Positions 51,555-59,551 of a stretch of DNA of 64,000 nucleotides are shown here, piece by piece. Under the pieces are notes generated by a model that saw only the letters and a list, made by a program, of their open reading frames with translations, made no database searches and was not told where the DNA came from. The position numbers and the translations under genes are program-made. The stretch covers positions 1,550,001 to 1,614,000 of the forward strand of contig NZ_CP102382.1 in the NCBI RefSeq assembly GCF_024628805.1, read 5' to 3'. The DNA is from Paenimyroides aestuarii. Lineage in GTDB: Bacteria; Bacteroidota; Bacteroidia; Flavobacteriales; Flavobacteriaceae. Position 1 is the first letter of the stretch. Each line of letters starts with the position of its first letter.

Positions 51555-54404
51555 TTACGCTTCCATATACGCTTCAATAGGTGCACACGAGCAAACAAGG
51601 TTTCTGTCACCGTAAGCATCATCCACTCTACGAACACTTGGCCAGAATTTGTTTTCTGCTACATATTCTAACGGATAGGCTGCTTTTTCACGAGAATAAG
51701 GGAATTCCCACGTTTCGGCAGTTAACATCGCCAATGTATGCGGTGCATTTTTCAACACGTTGTTGGTGTCTTCAGCGGTTACCGCTTCTATTTCCTTACG
51801 GATTGATAGCATGGCATCACAAAAACGATCCAATTCTGCTAAATCTTCCGATTCTGTTGGTTCAATCATCAACGTTCCTGCCACAGGGAAAGAAACCGTA
51901 GGTGCGTGGAAACCATAATCCATCAAACGTTTGGCGATATCGGTTACTTCAATACCTTTTGCTTTAAACATACGGCAATCAATAATCATTTCGTGCGCTG
52001 CACGTCCGCGTTCTCCAGAATACAATACTTCATAACCTTCGCTTAAACGTGCTTTCATGTAGTTCGCATTCAAGATAGCTGTCATGGTAGATTCTTTTAA
52101 ACCATCGGCACCCAACATACAGATATATCCATAAGAAATTAAACAAACCAAAGCCGAACCATAAGGCGCCGCCGATATAGCCGATATAGCCTGGTCGCCA
52201 CCTACTGTAATAACCGGGTTGGTTGGTAAAAATGGTACTAAATGTTTTGCCACACAGATTGGACCAACACCCGGACCACCACCTCCGTGAGGAATTGCAA
52301 AGGTTTTGTGTAGATTTAAGTGACACACATCTGCTCCAATACGTGCTGGGTTTGTCAAACCAACTTGTGCGTTCATGTTGGCACCGTCCATATAAACTTG
52401 CCCGCCGTTTTCGTGGATCAAACTTGTAATTTCAATAATCGATGATTCATAAACACCATGAGTAGAAGGGTAGGTAATCATTACACAAGATAAATTGTCT
52501 TTGTGCAATTCTGCTTTCGCTCTTAAATCTTCCACGTCGATATTTCCTTCTGCGGTGGTTTTGGTAACAACCACTTTCATACCTGCCATTGCTGCCGATG
52601 CAGGGTTTGTTCCGTGAGCCGAAGCAGGAATTAACGCAATGTTTCTGTGACCTTCGCCACGAGATTCATGATACGCGCGAATAACCATTAAACCAGCGTA
52701 TTCACCTTGCGCACCAGAGTTTGGTTGTAACGTAGTACCAGCAAAACCAGTAATTACATTTAATTGTTGCTCTAATTTATGCAACATTTTTAAATAACCT
52801 TTGGTTTGATCTGCCGGAGCAAATGGGTGAATGTTATTCCAGCTAGGGTTGCTTAAAGGCAACATTTCTGCTGCTGCATTCAACTTCATGGTACAAGAAC
52901 CCAAAGAAATCATAGAGTGATTCAATGCTAAGTCTTTGCGCTCTAGTTTTTTGATATAACGCATCAACTGTGATTCTGAATGATAGGTGTTGAACACTTC
53001 ATGCTCTAAAAATGCTGAGGTTCTTTCTAATTTCACAGGAATCAAAGCTTCTTGAGAAAGTTCGGTAACTGCTGTGAATGATTTTCCGGCTACTTCGGCA
53101 AAAATACCGATCACCGTATTGATATCATTGATTGAAATCGTTTCGTTTACAGAAATTGAAACCGTATTTGCATCAACATAATAGAAATTGAATTCTTTTG
53201 CTTCGGCAGCTGCTTTCACTTTTGCTGCATCTGCTTTTACTAAAATCGTATCAAAGTATGCATCGTTCAATTGCTCAAAACCTAATTTGGTTAATTCGGT
53301 TTCAATAGTAACTGCTTTAGCGTGCGTTTCGTTAGCAATGCGGCGCAATCCTTTTGGTCCGTGATAAACCGCATACATTCCTGCCATAACAGCCAATAAA
53401 ACTTGTGCAGTACAAATGTTTGATGTTGCTTTTTCGCGTTTAATATGTTGCTCACGGGTTTGTAACGCCATACGCAATGCACGGTTTCCGTTGGTATCTT
53501 GCGAAACACCAATGATTCTACCCGGCATTGATCGTTTATATTCTTCTTTAGTAGCAAAGAAACCAGCGTGTGGACCGCCAAAACCTAATGGAATTCCAAA
53601 ACGCTGTGTGGTTCCCACGACCACATCGGCACCCATCTCACCTGGAGATTTTAGACGCGCTAATGATAAAATATCAGCAGCAACTGCCACTTTTATATCT
53701 TTTGAATGTGCTTGGTTGATGAAATCTTCGTAATCGTGTACCTGACCGTATTTACCCGGATACTGTAACATGGCAGCAAAGAAATCGTCTGAAAAATCAA
53801 AGTTTTCATGATTGCCCACCACCACTTCAATACCAATTGGGGTAGAACGTGTTTGCAAAACCGATAACGTTTGCGGTAAAATTTCTTCAGAAACAAAGAA
53901 TTTATTGGCATTGTTTTTCTTTTGATCTCTTGTACGAACATCAAACAACAAAGCCATAGCTTCTGCAGCAGCAGTAGATTCGTCTAATAAAGAAGCATTT
54001 GCAATTTCCATTCCCGATAGTTCAATAACAGTGGTTTGAAAATTTAATAAAGCCTCTAAACGTCCTTGTGCGATTTCTGCCTGATAAGGTGTGTAAGCTG
54101 TGTACCAGCCTGGGTTTTCGAATATATTTCGTTGAATTACCGCTGGAACAATTGCTTCGTTATAACCCAAACCAATCATCGATTTGAATACTTTATTTTC
54201 AGCTCCTAAAGCGGTTGCGTGTGCCAAATAATCATATTCGGTCATGGCAGGATCTAAAACCAGGTCTTTTTCTAAGCGAATTTTGTCTGGAAATGTTTCG
54301 TATAACAATTGATCCATATCTTTCACACCCACCGTGCTAAACATGTGTTGTAAGTCGGTTGCTCTGGGGCCAATGTGTCTCAAAGCAAAAGCATTTGTCT
54401 TCAT
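51555..54404 (-). CDS. gcvP: Glycine dehydrogenase (decarboxylating), P protein
   Basis: Pyridoxal-phosphate enzyme of the glycine cleavage system that decarboxylates glycine and passes the aminomethyl group to the H protein. The 949 residues are the usual full-length single-chain form. The PLP-binding lysine is K700 in NLHKTFAIPHGGGGPG; upstream are NSGAQGEYAGL, SAHGTNPASAAMAGM and DGANMNAQVGL, all family-typical. It begins FALRHIGPRATDLQHM. It is a single gene; gcvT and gcvH are not in the window. Confidence 0.97.
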   Translation of the reverse strand: MKTNAFALRHIGPRATDLQHMFSTVGVKDMDQLLYETFPDKIRLEKDLVLDPAMTEYDYLAHATALGAENKVFKSMIGLGYNEAIVPAVIQRNIFENPGWYTAYTPYQAEIAQGRLEALLNFQTTVIELSGMEIANASLLDESTAAAEAMALLFDVRTRDQKKNNANKFFVSEEILPQTLSVLQTRSTPIGIEVVVGNHENFDFSDDFFAAMLQYPGKYGQVHDYEDFINQAHSKDIKVAVAADILSLARLKSPGEMGADVVVGTTQRFGIPLGFGGPHAGFFATKEEYKRSMPGRIIGVSQDTNGNRALRMALQTREQHIKREKATSNICTAQVLLAVMAGMYAVYHGPKGLRRIANETHAKAVTIETELTKLGFEQLNDAYFDTILVKADAAKVKAAAEAKEFNFYYVDANTVSISVNETISINDINTVIGIFAEVAGKSFTAVTELSQEALIPVKLERTSAFLEHEVFNTYHSESQLMRYIKKLERKDLALNHSMISLGSCTMKLNAAAEMLPLSNPSWNNIHPFAPADQTKGYLKMLHKLEQQLNVITGFAGTTLQPNSGAQGEYAGLMVIRAYHESRGEGHRNIALIPASAHGTNPASAAMAGMKVVVTKTTAEGNIDVEDLRAKAELHKDNLSCVMITYPSTHGVYESSIIEITSLIHENGGQVYMDGANMNAQVGLTNPARIGADVCHLNLHKTFAIPHGGGGPGVGPICVAKHLVPFLPTNPVITVGGDQAISAISAAPYGSALVCLISYGYICMLGADGLKESTMTAILNANYMKARLSEGYEVLYSGERGRAAHEMIIDCRMFKAKGIEVTDIAKRLMDYGFHAPTVSFPVAGTLMIEPTESEDLAELDRFCDAMLSIRKEIEAVTAEDTNNVLKNAPHTLAMLTAETWEFPYSREKAAYPLEYVAENKFWPSVRRVDDAYGDRNLVCSCAPIEAYMEA

Positions 54405-54510
54405 CTGCTAGTAATAAAATTAGAGTTGTGTTTAAAGAAAGCAAAATTACAACTAATATTTGATTAATTTTACGGCAGATTGAAATAAAGTTTGTGAACA
54501 GCAACAAGTT

Positions 54511-55344
54511 ATGCAGCAACAGAGTACTATAAATTTCACGCGTTTTTTTGACTGGTATTTGCAGGCAAGTTTTCATGTGGCGCTGGCAACCACTGCTTTG
54601 GTGCAAATGACTTTTTATTTTTGCTACCTTTCTTTTAGTGCTACCGTCACTGCATTGGTTTTTTTTGGTACTGTTTTTAGTTATAATTTTATTAAATATG
54701 CACCAATAATTGTCAAAAGAAAACGGTTGACACCTTTTTTAAAAAGTGTGATTGCAATAAGCGCAATAAGTATGCTGATTGCAGCTATTAGCTTTTTCTA
54801 TTTGAATTTTAATGCCCAAATGCTCACAGTATTCTTTGCTTTTTTATGTGTGTTGTATGTAATTCCGGTGGCAAAGTCGAAAACTAATTTGCGAAATTTA
54901 GCGGGTATCAAAATTTATATCGTGTCGTTGTGTTGGGCGGGTGTAACAACGTTGCTGCCCATTGTAAACGCTGACCAAATGATAGGAACCGATGTGGTTT
55001 TTAAGTTTTCGCAACGCTTTATTCTTACATTGATATTGATATTGATTTTTGAAATAAACGATTTAAAATACGATGATATTCGCTTGAAAACCGTTCCGCA
55101 AACCATAGGTGTTTTAAAAACTAAATATTTGATTGTTTTATTGCTGATTCCGTTTTATTTTCTAGAATTTTTAAAAGTGAATTATTATGGAAACCAATGG
55201 TTGATTAATTTAATTTTGGTATTCGTAATTGTTTTTTTTACCTATTTTGCTCATCCCAATCGAACGAAATATTATACGCTTTTTTGGGTGGAAAGTGTGC
55301 CGATATTGTGGTTTTTGCTGGTTGTTTTATTCAATTATATATAA
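54511..55344 (+). CDS. UbiA-like prenyltransferase-family membrane protein
   Basis: A 277-residue protein with about eight membrane helices. A single aspartate-rich loop, FEINDLKYDDIRLKTVPQTIG, corresponds to the second conserved motif of UbiA prenyltransferases. The first NDxxD motif is replaced by SYNFIKYAP, so it may be a degenerate member without prenyl-transfer activity. It is divergent from gcvP and is followed after 6 nt by a secreted protein gene. Confidence 0.65.
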   Translation: MQQQSTINFTRFFDWYLQASFHVALATTALVQMTFYFCYLSFSATVTALVFFGTVFSYNFIKYAPIIVKRKRLTPFLKSVIAISAISMLIAAISFFYLNFNAQMLTVFFAFLCVLYVIPVAKSKTNLRNLAGIKIYIVSLCWAGVTTLLPIVNADQMIGTDVVFKFSQRFILTLILILIFEINDLKYDDIRLKTVPQTIGVLKTKYLIVLLLIPFYFLEFLKVNYYGNQWLINLILVFVIVFFTYFAHPNRTKYYTLFWVESVPILWFLLVVLFNYI

Positions 55345-55350
55345 GAAAAA

Positions 55351-56325
55351 ATGAAAAAAATGTTGTTTTTAGTTCTGTTGATGCCCTTTTTTGCAACGGC
55401 ACAACAATCGTTTGATTTGATTGATTTTTCGGATGATTTTTCCGGAAAAATTATTGTTGATGACCATCAAGAAAATTCGGAGCTGGAAACCAATTGCACA
55501 TTGAATATCTACCAAAAGAAAAGTGGAAAGTTGTTCTTCTCTAAACCTGCTTTTTATTCGGAATATGATGTAGAATATTCTAAGGTAAAATCAAACGTTC
55601 AACAAATTCCTTATGGCGAACAAAGCATTTTAATTTACGAAGATTTTAATTTCGACGGAAAAGAAGATATTGCATTACGAGTTGGAAATTATAGCTGTTA
55701 TGGTGGACCATCGTATGAGATTTATCTGGCTGATAAAAACGGTTTTGTGTACAATGAAAGTTTTACCGAATTAGGATCAAATTACTGCGGAATGTTTACA
55801 GTTGACAATGAAAAAAAACAATTGCAAACCATGACAAAAAGTGGCTGTTGTTGGCATCAGTTTTCAACGTATGTAGTAGAAAATAATCAGGTGGTTCCTA
55901 TCGAGATTATTGAAGAATCATATTCGGGTTTTTTGGTAGATTATTCTGTTCAAAAACGCATAAATGGTAAAATGGTTACTAGCGGTTATCAGAAATTTGC
56001 CGAAGGAAATGAACCTGAATTTACTATGATTTTTGAAAACGGCAAAAAAATGCACTTAATGGGTATTTATGGCGACGAACATTTGGCATATATTTTTACC
56101 AATGCAGAAGATGTGGTGGAACTTTTTATTGATGAAGGTTTTACATACAACAAAGCCCATAAAACGGTATCGTTTCAGAATAAAAACACTGGCTATATCG
56201 TTTCAGAAAAAGAAATTGTTGTGAAAGATAATGGTAAAACCTATCACTTGAACAAAGTAAAACAAACCGCCGGATCTTTCAATAATTTAAAATGGGATCG
56301 TTTGACTAATGTGCAGATAAAATAG
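55351..56325 (+). CDS. Exported protein of unknown function with an FG-GAP-like Asp-rich loop
   Basis: A 324-residue protein with a signal peptide (MLFLVLLMPFFATAQ). YEDFNFDGKEDIALRVGNYS is an acidic, possibly calcium-binding loop like those of FG-GAP/VCBS repeats, followed by a cysteine-rich stretch (SGCCWHQFSTYVV). The rest is beta-rich with no known domain. The 6-nt gap suggests co-transcription with the UbiA-like gene. Confidence 0.65.
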   Translation: MKKMLFLVLLMPFFATAQQSFDLIDFSDDFSGKIIVDDHQENSELETNCTLNIYQKKSGKLFFSKPAFYSEYDVEYSKVKSNVQQIPYGEQSILIYEDFNFDGKEDIALRVGNYSCYGGPSYEIYLADKNGFVYNESFTELGSNYCGMFTVDNEKKQLQTMTKSGCCWHQFSTYVVENNQVVPIEIIEESYSGFLVDYSVQKRINGKMVTSGYQKFAEGNEPEFTMIFENGKKMHLMGIYGDEHLAYIFTNAEDVVELFIDEGFTYNKAHKTVSFQNKNTGYIVSEKEIVVKDNGKTYHLNKVKQTAGSFNNLKWDRLTNVQIK

Positions 56326-56350
56326 TTATTTCTTCTTGAAGAAAAGTGAA

Positions 56351-56372
56351 AAACCGCCTCAATCGTTGAGGC
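56351..56372 (-). terminator. Terminator of purE
   Basis: On the minus strand GCCTCAA (56372-56366) pairs with TTGAGGC (56362-56356) around a 3-nt loop, followed by GGTTTTTC. It lies 10 nt after the purE stop. Confidence 0.7.
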
Positions 56373-56381
56373 AGTTCTATT

Positions 56382-56861
56382 TTATTTTAAGTCTTCAGCT
56401 GCTTTTAAAACCGCTTCTTTTAAACCTAATTTATAATCCATCATTTTTTGTAATAACGTTGCATTTTGACTTGCCAAAATTTGCACGGCCAACAAACCTG
56501 CATTTTTTGCTCCGTTCAATGCCACAGTTGCCACAGGAACGCCGCCTGGCATTTGCAAAATTGATAAAACCGAATCCCAACCGTCAATAGAATTACTCGA
56601 TTTTACTGGAACGCCAATCACTGGCAATGGACTCATACTGGCTACCATTCCCGGTAAATGCGCTGCACCGCCTGCACCTGCAATGATTATATTGATGCCG
56701 TTTTTGTGTGCATTGTTCGAAAAATCGACTAGTTTTTCTGGTGTTCTGTGTGCTGATACAATATCCACATGCGTTTCCACACCAAATTCTTTTAATATGT
56801 CTATTGCTTGCTGCATTACTGGCATATCCGAAATGCTGCCCATTACTACTGCTACTTTCAT
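56382..56861 (-). CDS. purE: N5-carboxyaminoimidazole ribonucleotide mutase
   Basis: Converts N5-CAIR, the product of PurK, to CAIR in purine synthesis. The 159 residues start VAVVMGSISDMPVMQQA and continue VSAHRTPEKL, GAGGAAHLPGMVAS and QMPGGVPVATVALNGAKNA, all invariant class I PurE motifs. purK is upstream on the same strand but 2.7 kb away, separated by accessory genes; two extra fragments of the purE 5' end lie in that interval. Confidence 0.97.
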   Translation of the reverse strand: MKVAVVMGSISDMPVMQQAIDILKEFGVETHVDIVSAHRTPEKLVDFSNNAHKNGINIIIAGAGGAAHLPGMVASMSPLPVIGVPVKSSNSIDGWDSVLSILQMPGGVPVATVALNGAKNAGLLAVQILASQNATLLQKMMDYKLGLKEAVLKAAEDLK

Positions 56862-56891
56862 TTTTTGTTTAGTTTATTATTTTCTATTATT

Positions 56892-56920
56892 CTGCAAGGT
56901 ATTTGCAACCTTGTAGGTGT
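56892..56920. repeat. TACAAGGT hairpin element H1 (half)
   Basis: CTGCAAGGT and ACCTTGTAG arms around ATTTGCA, directly upstream of purE. It is a single-hairpin version of the elements at 57781, 58255 and 59428. Confidence 0.85.
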
Positions 56921-56924
56921 TGTT

Positions 56925-57692
56925 TTATAATGCTTTTAAATCCTCACTAAATTGATTTAACCAATCACTTCTATTATGACCACCATTATACATTCTTATT
57001 GTATGATTATATCCTTTGGTATTTAAAAAAGTAGAAAGATTCTTAATGTTTTCTATTAATCGTTTGTTTTCTTTATCTCCGTATGCAAGGGTCAGATTTG
57101 GATAGTTTTTTAACTCCCAATTTAAATTTTGATATTCAGCTCCTGCTATCGAATATAAAATGTATTTTTGAAAGAAATCGGGGTAATTACACGCCAAATA
57201 AAAACCAAATCCAGCTCCATTCGAAACACCGTAGAAATATTTATTTTTCACTTTTAAATGATACTTTTCTTCTATTTCTTTCGGAACTTCAGCAGTAAAA
57301 AAAGAAAGATGATTCTTAAATCGATTAGATAAATCTGTATTAGTTTCTCCAATTCCCATACTCTCTAAATACTCATAATTTCGATATTCAAAATAACTAT
57401 TGGGAATTTCTGTTTCGTTAGAATGAACACCAATAATAACGACAGGTTCTATTTTTTTTAAATCGATTAAATGATCCAGTTTATTTTTATACTGTTCATT
57501 TATGAACTGACCATCTGTAGAATAGATTACATTATAGTTTATATTTTCATTAAAGTGCTTAGGGAGATAAATACTTATTTCTCTATCTTCATTTAAAGCG
57601 GTACTATAGATTTTAAAAGTATCTAATCTAGATTGTTGCCCACAAACGGAACATGAAATAAAAACCAATAAAAGTGCTATTTTTTTGACCAT
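56925..57692 (-). CDS. Exported alpha/beta-hydrolase, putative esterase
   Basis: A 255-residue protein of the esterase D/Fes-like type (PF00756-like). The start is placed at the ATG at 57692, where a signal peptide begins (VKKIALLLVFISCSVCGQ). The longer open frame upstream is a purE fragment. Motifs: ISIYLPKHFNE, NVIYSTDGQF, the nucleophile elbow YGVSNGAGFG (GxSxG with Ser) and a late GGHNRSDW histidine. It lies in the accessory block between purE and purK. The substrate is unknown. Confidence 0.82.
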   Translation of the reverse strand: MVKKIALLLVFISCSVCGQQSRLDTFKIYSTALNEDREISIYLPKHFNENINYNVIYSTDGQFINEQYKNKLDHLIDLKKIEPVVIIGVHSNETEIPNSYFEYRNYEYLESMGIGETNTDLSNRFKNHLSFFTAEVPKEIEEKYHLKVKNKYFYGVSNGAGFGFYLACNYPDFFQKYILYSIAGAEYQNLNWELKNYPNLTLAYGDKENKRLIENIKNLSTFLNTKGYNHTIRMYNGGHNRSDWLNQFSEDLKAL

Positions 57693-57693
57693 T

Positions 57694-57765
57694 TTTAATA
57701 TGCTTATGGCTTGTTTCATTAACGACACATGCGAAATGCTGCCTATTATTACTTTTTTTAATTTC
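57694..57765 (-). pseudogene. Diverged copy of the purE 5' end
   Basis: On the minus strand the frame ahead of the esterase reads KKVIIGSISHVSLMKQAISI, matching the purE start VAVVMGSISDMPVMQQAIDI. At DNA level the stretch keeps blocks such as CGAAATGCTGCC and TTTAATATG in the same order. It covers about 24 codons and then meets the esterase start, with no remainder of purE. Confidence 0.8.
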
Positions 57766-57780
57766 TTTTTTTCAATTATC

Positions 57781-57876
57781 CTGCAAGGTCTGCAAGACCT
57801 TGTAGGTATCACTTTTTTTAAATCTGATAGCTACAAGGTTTTGGAAACCTTGCAGCGAATTAAAATTTATAATTCT
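57781..57876. repeat. TACAAGGT double-hairpin element H2
   Basis: First hairpin CTGCAAGGTC...GACCTTGTAG (57781-57804), an AT-rich middle, second hairpin CTACAAGGTTTT...AAACCTTGCAG ending near 57854. Outer arms CTGCAAGG and CCTTGCAG also pair with each other. Same layout as H3 and H4. Confidence 0.88.
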
Positions 57877-57899
57877 GCCCATTACTACCGCTGCTTTCA
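57876..57899 (-). pseudogene. Second fragment of the purE 5' end
   Basis: The plus-strand bases match the purE start region (56838-56861) at all but about two positions, including CCCATTACTAC and CTTTCAT. Only eight codons remain before the H2 element. It overlaps the end of the small membrane-protein gene. Confidence 0.75.
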
Positions 57900-58229
57900 T
57901 ATTGAGCCCCTATTTCTCATAAGGGAATTCCTACTAGTGGTAGGGTTTTGTTGTTGTTTTTTTTTAAAGAAATATAAAGATACAATAATCCAAAAGAATA
58001 GATAATTATACATTAAATTAAATAATTCAAAATTATGGTGTAATGTATAACAGCTATCACAACAAGTTACTTGAAATTGATAATAAATTTTAAAAGGAAA
58101 CCCTATTGAAAGTTCAAGGTATTCTTTAATCTGAGAATAAACATAAAATTCAAATAATAGAAACAAAAAGTTTACTGAACATAGTGAAATAAAAGCATAT
58201 AAACTTATTTTAAGAATCTTTTTTTTCAT
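57897..58229 (-). CDS. Small membrane protein of unknown function
   Basis: A 110-residue protein with two hydrophobic helices (ISLYAFISLCSVNFLFLLFEF and YNYLFFWIIVSLYFF, each split here for length) separated by a cysteine-containing loop (TCCDSC). No family is recognised. The C-terminal tail (TTSRNSLMRNRGSI) is encoded by sequence next to the purE fragment and may be acquired from it. It lies between elements H3 and H2. Confidence 0.55.
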   Translation of the reverse strand: MKKKILKISLYAFISLCSVNFLFLLFEFYVYSQIKEYLELSIGFPFKIYYQFQVTCCDSCYTLHHNFELFNLMYNYLFFWIIVSLYFFKKKQQQNPTTSRNSLMRNRGSI

Positions 58230-58254
58230 TTGTTTTTTAATATTTTATTTCATC

Positions 58255-58339
58255 CTGCAAGGTCTTTAAGACCTTGTAGGTATCGCTTTATTTTGAAATC
58301 TATAGCTACAAGGTTTTTGAAACCTTGCAGCAAATATAA
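58255..58339. repeat. TACAAGGT double-hairpin element H3
   Basis: CTGCAAGGTCT...AGACCTTGTAG, then TATAGCTACAAGGTTTTTG...AAACCTTGCAGC. Nearly the same sequence as H4 including the ATTTTGAAAT middle. Confidence 0.88.
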
Positions 58340-58342
58340 AGT

Positions 58343-58603
58343 TTATACATTAAAAACTTGTAAATCTACTTTTAGCCATTGGTCAATTTCATTATCAGCT
58401 TCTTCATTAGTAATGTAATCGCCATTTCTATATTCCTTTCTTGCTTCTGCAACGCGATTTTTTTGATCTGTAGATAATTCATACAGACTTTCTTCTAGTT
58501 CAAAATCTAAAAGTTTTTTAATTTCCTTAATTACACGAACTTCTTTTAATTCTGTAATTCTGCTGATTATCTCTAGCTTTAGTTGTAAGTCTGAAGTACT
58601 CAT
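58343..58603 (-). CDS. Antitoxin-like small protein, orphan
   Basis: An 86-residue charged helical protein. LSTDQKNRVAEARKEYRNGD followed by ITNEEADNEIDQWL resembles the C-terminal, toxin-binding part of addiction-module antitoxins partnered with RelE/ParE toxins. Such toxins normally follow the antitoxin with an overlap; here element H3 follows directly, so the toxin is missing. Assignment is by pattern only. Confidence 0.6.
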   Translation of the reverse strand: MSTSDLQLKLEIISRITELKEVRVIKEIKKLLDFELEESLYELSTDQKNRVAEARKEYRNGDYITNEEADNEIDQWLKVDLQVFNV

Positions 58604-58644
58604 TTTAAATTAAATTTTCATTAAAGTTAATAAAAAATCAGACA

Positions 58645-59322
58645 TTATTGCATTTCTATTATTTTCCAATCTTCATTAGGTTCTTTTTCCAAATAAACAC
58701 TTACGATGACATCTTGCTTGTTTCCTAAAACTTTAATTTCAAATTGTGCTTGTCCAAAACCATTTACAGATTTTATGTTACCTGTAGGAATCATTCCATA
58801 ACCTTTTATTCCTCCGGTTTCATATATTATTCTTTCGCTTTTTTCTATTTCTGCAACAGAAACTTTATATGCTCCAGAGTTTTTCATGGTATTACCAACG
58901 ATAAAAAATAGAAGAAATAAGAAGGATATTATCGCACCAATGATAATTAAGATTCTTGGTAATTTTGAAAGCTTATTAGTACTTCTTAAAACAATTGTGT
59001 GTGCAATTTTATCACCTAATCTTTTCTTTTTGTTATTTGTAGCAAGTACAATGAATTCAATAGGCTAAATAATAAGCAATAAGTTTCTTAATAATAATTT
59101 GCTGTATGATGGAACTATATCAGGATTTCTTTCATCACGAATCATAATTCCCATAGCCCATTTTCCTATGCTATTACCTTTTATGGAATCTTTAGAAAAA
59201 TATAAAAACATACCCGGAATCAAAATTGAAAATAAAGTAATTATGAATTTACCTGGATTATCTTCTTCCATAAAATTAGAACCTAAAAAAATAACAACTA
59301 GCGAAACTATTAAAAAGGTCAT
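58645..59322 (-). pseudogene. RDD-Coa1-type membrane protein broken by an in-frame TAG
   Basis: Two frames, 59322-59065 and 58887-58645, belong to one reading frame interrupted only by TAG at 59067-59065. The first gives the start of an RDD domain (IGKWAMGIMIRDERNPD, SKLLLRNLLLII). After the stop the same frame reads PIEFIVLATNNKKKRLGDKI, the RDD ending, then a membrane helix (ILIIIGAIISFLFLLFFIVG) and a Coa1-like domain (YGMIPTGNIKSVNGFGQAQF, VYLEKEPNEDWKIIEM). TGG to TAG is the likely change, since Trp fits LLIIWPIEF. An ATG at 58887 could still express the Coa1-like domain alone. Confidence 0.8.
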
Positions 59323-59427
59323 TATAAAATGATCAATAAAAAATGTGGCGATTGTCTTTTACGGCTAGCTATCAAATAAAGTGGTTCTTGTTCCAATTTG
59401 TTTCGTTGTTTATTCTTTACGATTATC

Positions 59428-59510
59428 CTGCAAGGTCTTACAGACCTTGTAGGTGTCACTTTATTTTGAAATAGCTACAAGGTTTTGGAAACCTTGCAGC
59501 AAATTAAAAA
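59428..59510. repeat. TACAAGGT double-hairpin element H4
   Basis: CTGCAAGGTCTTACAGACCTTGTAG-type hairpin, ATTTTGAAAT, then CTACAAGGTTTTGG...AAACCTTGCAGC. It lies between the broken RDD gene and purK. Confidence 0.88.
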
Positions 59511-59551
59511 TATGCTGATTTGTCTTAATACTTAATACAGCCATCTTAATA

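Noticed and set aside
57692..57812. Longer start for the esterase, adding 40 residues
   Set aside because: The extra residues are a purE-derived fragment; the signal peptide begins at the ATG at 57692.
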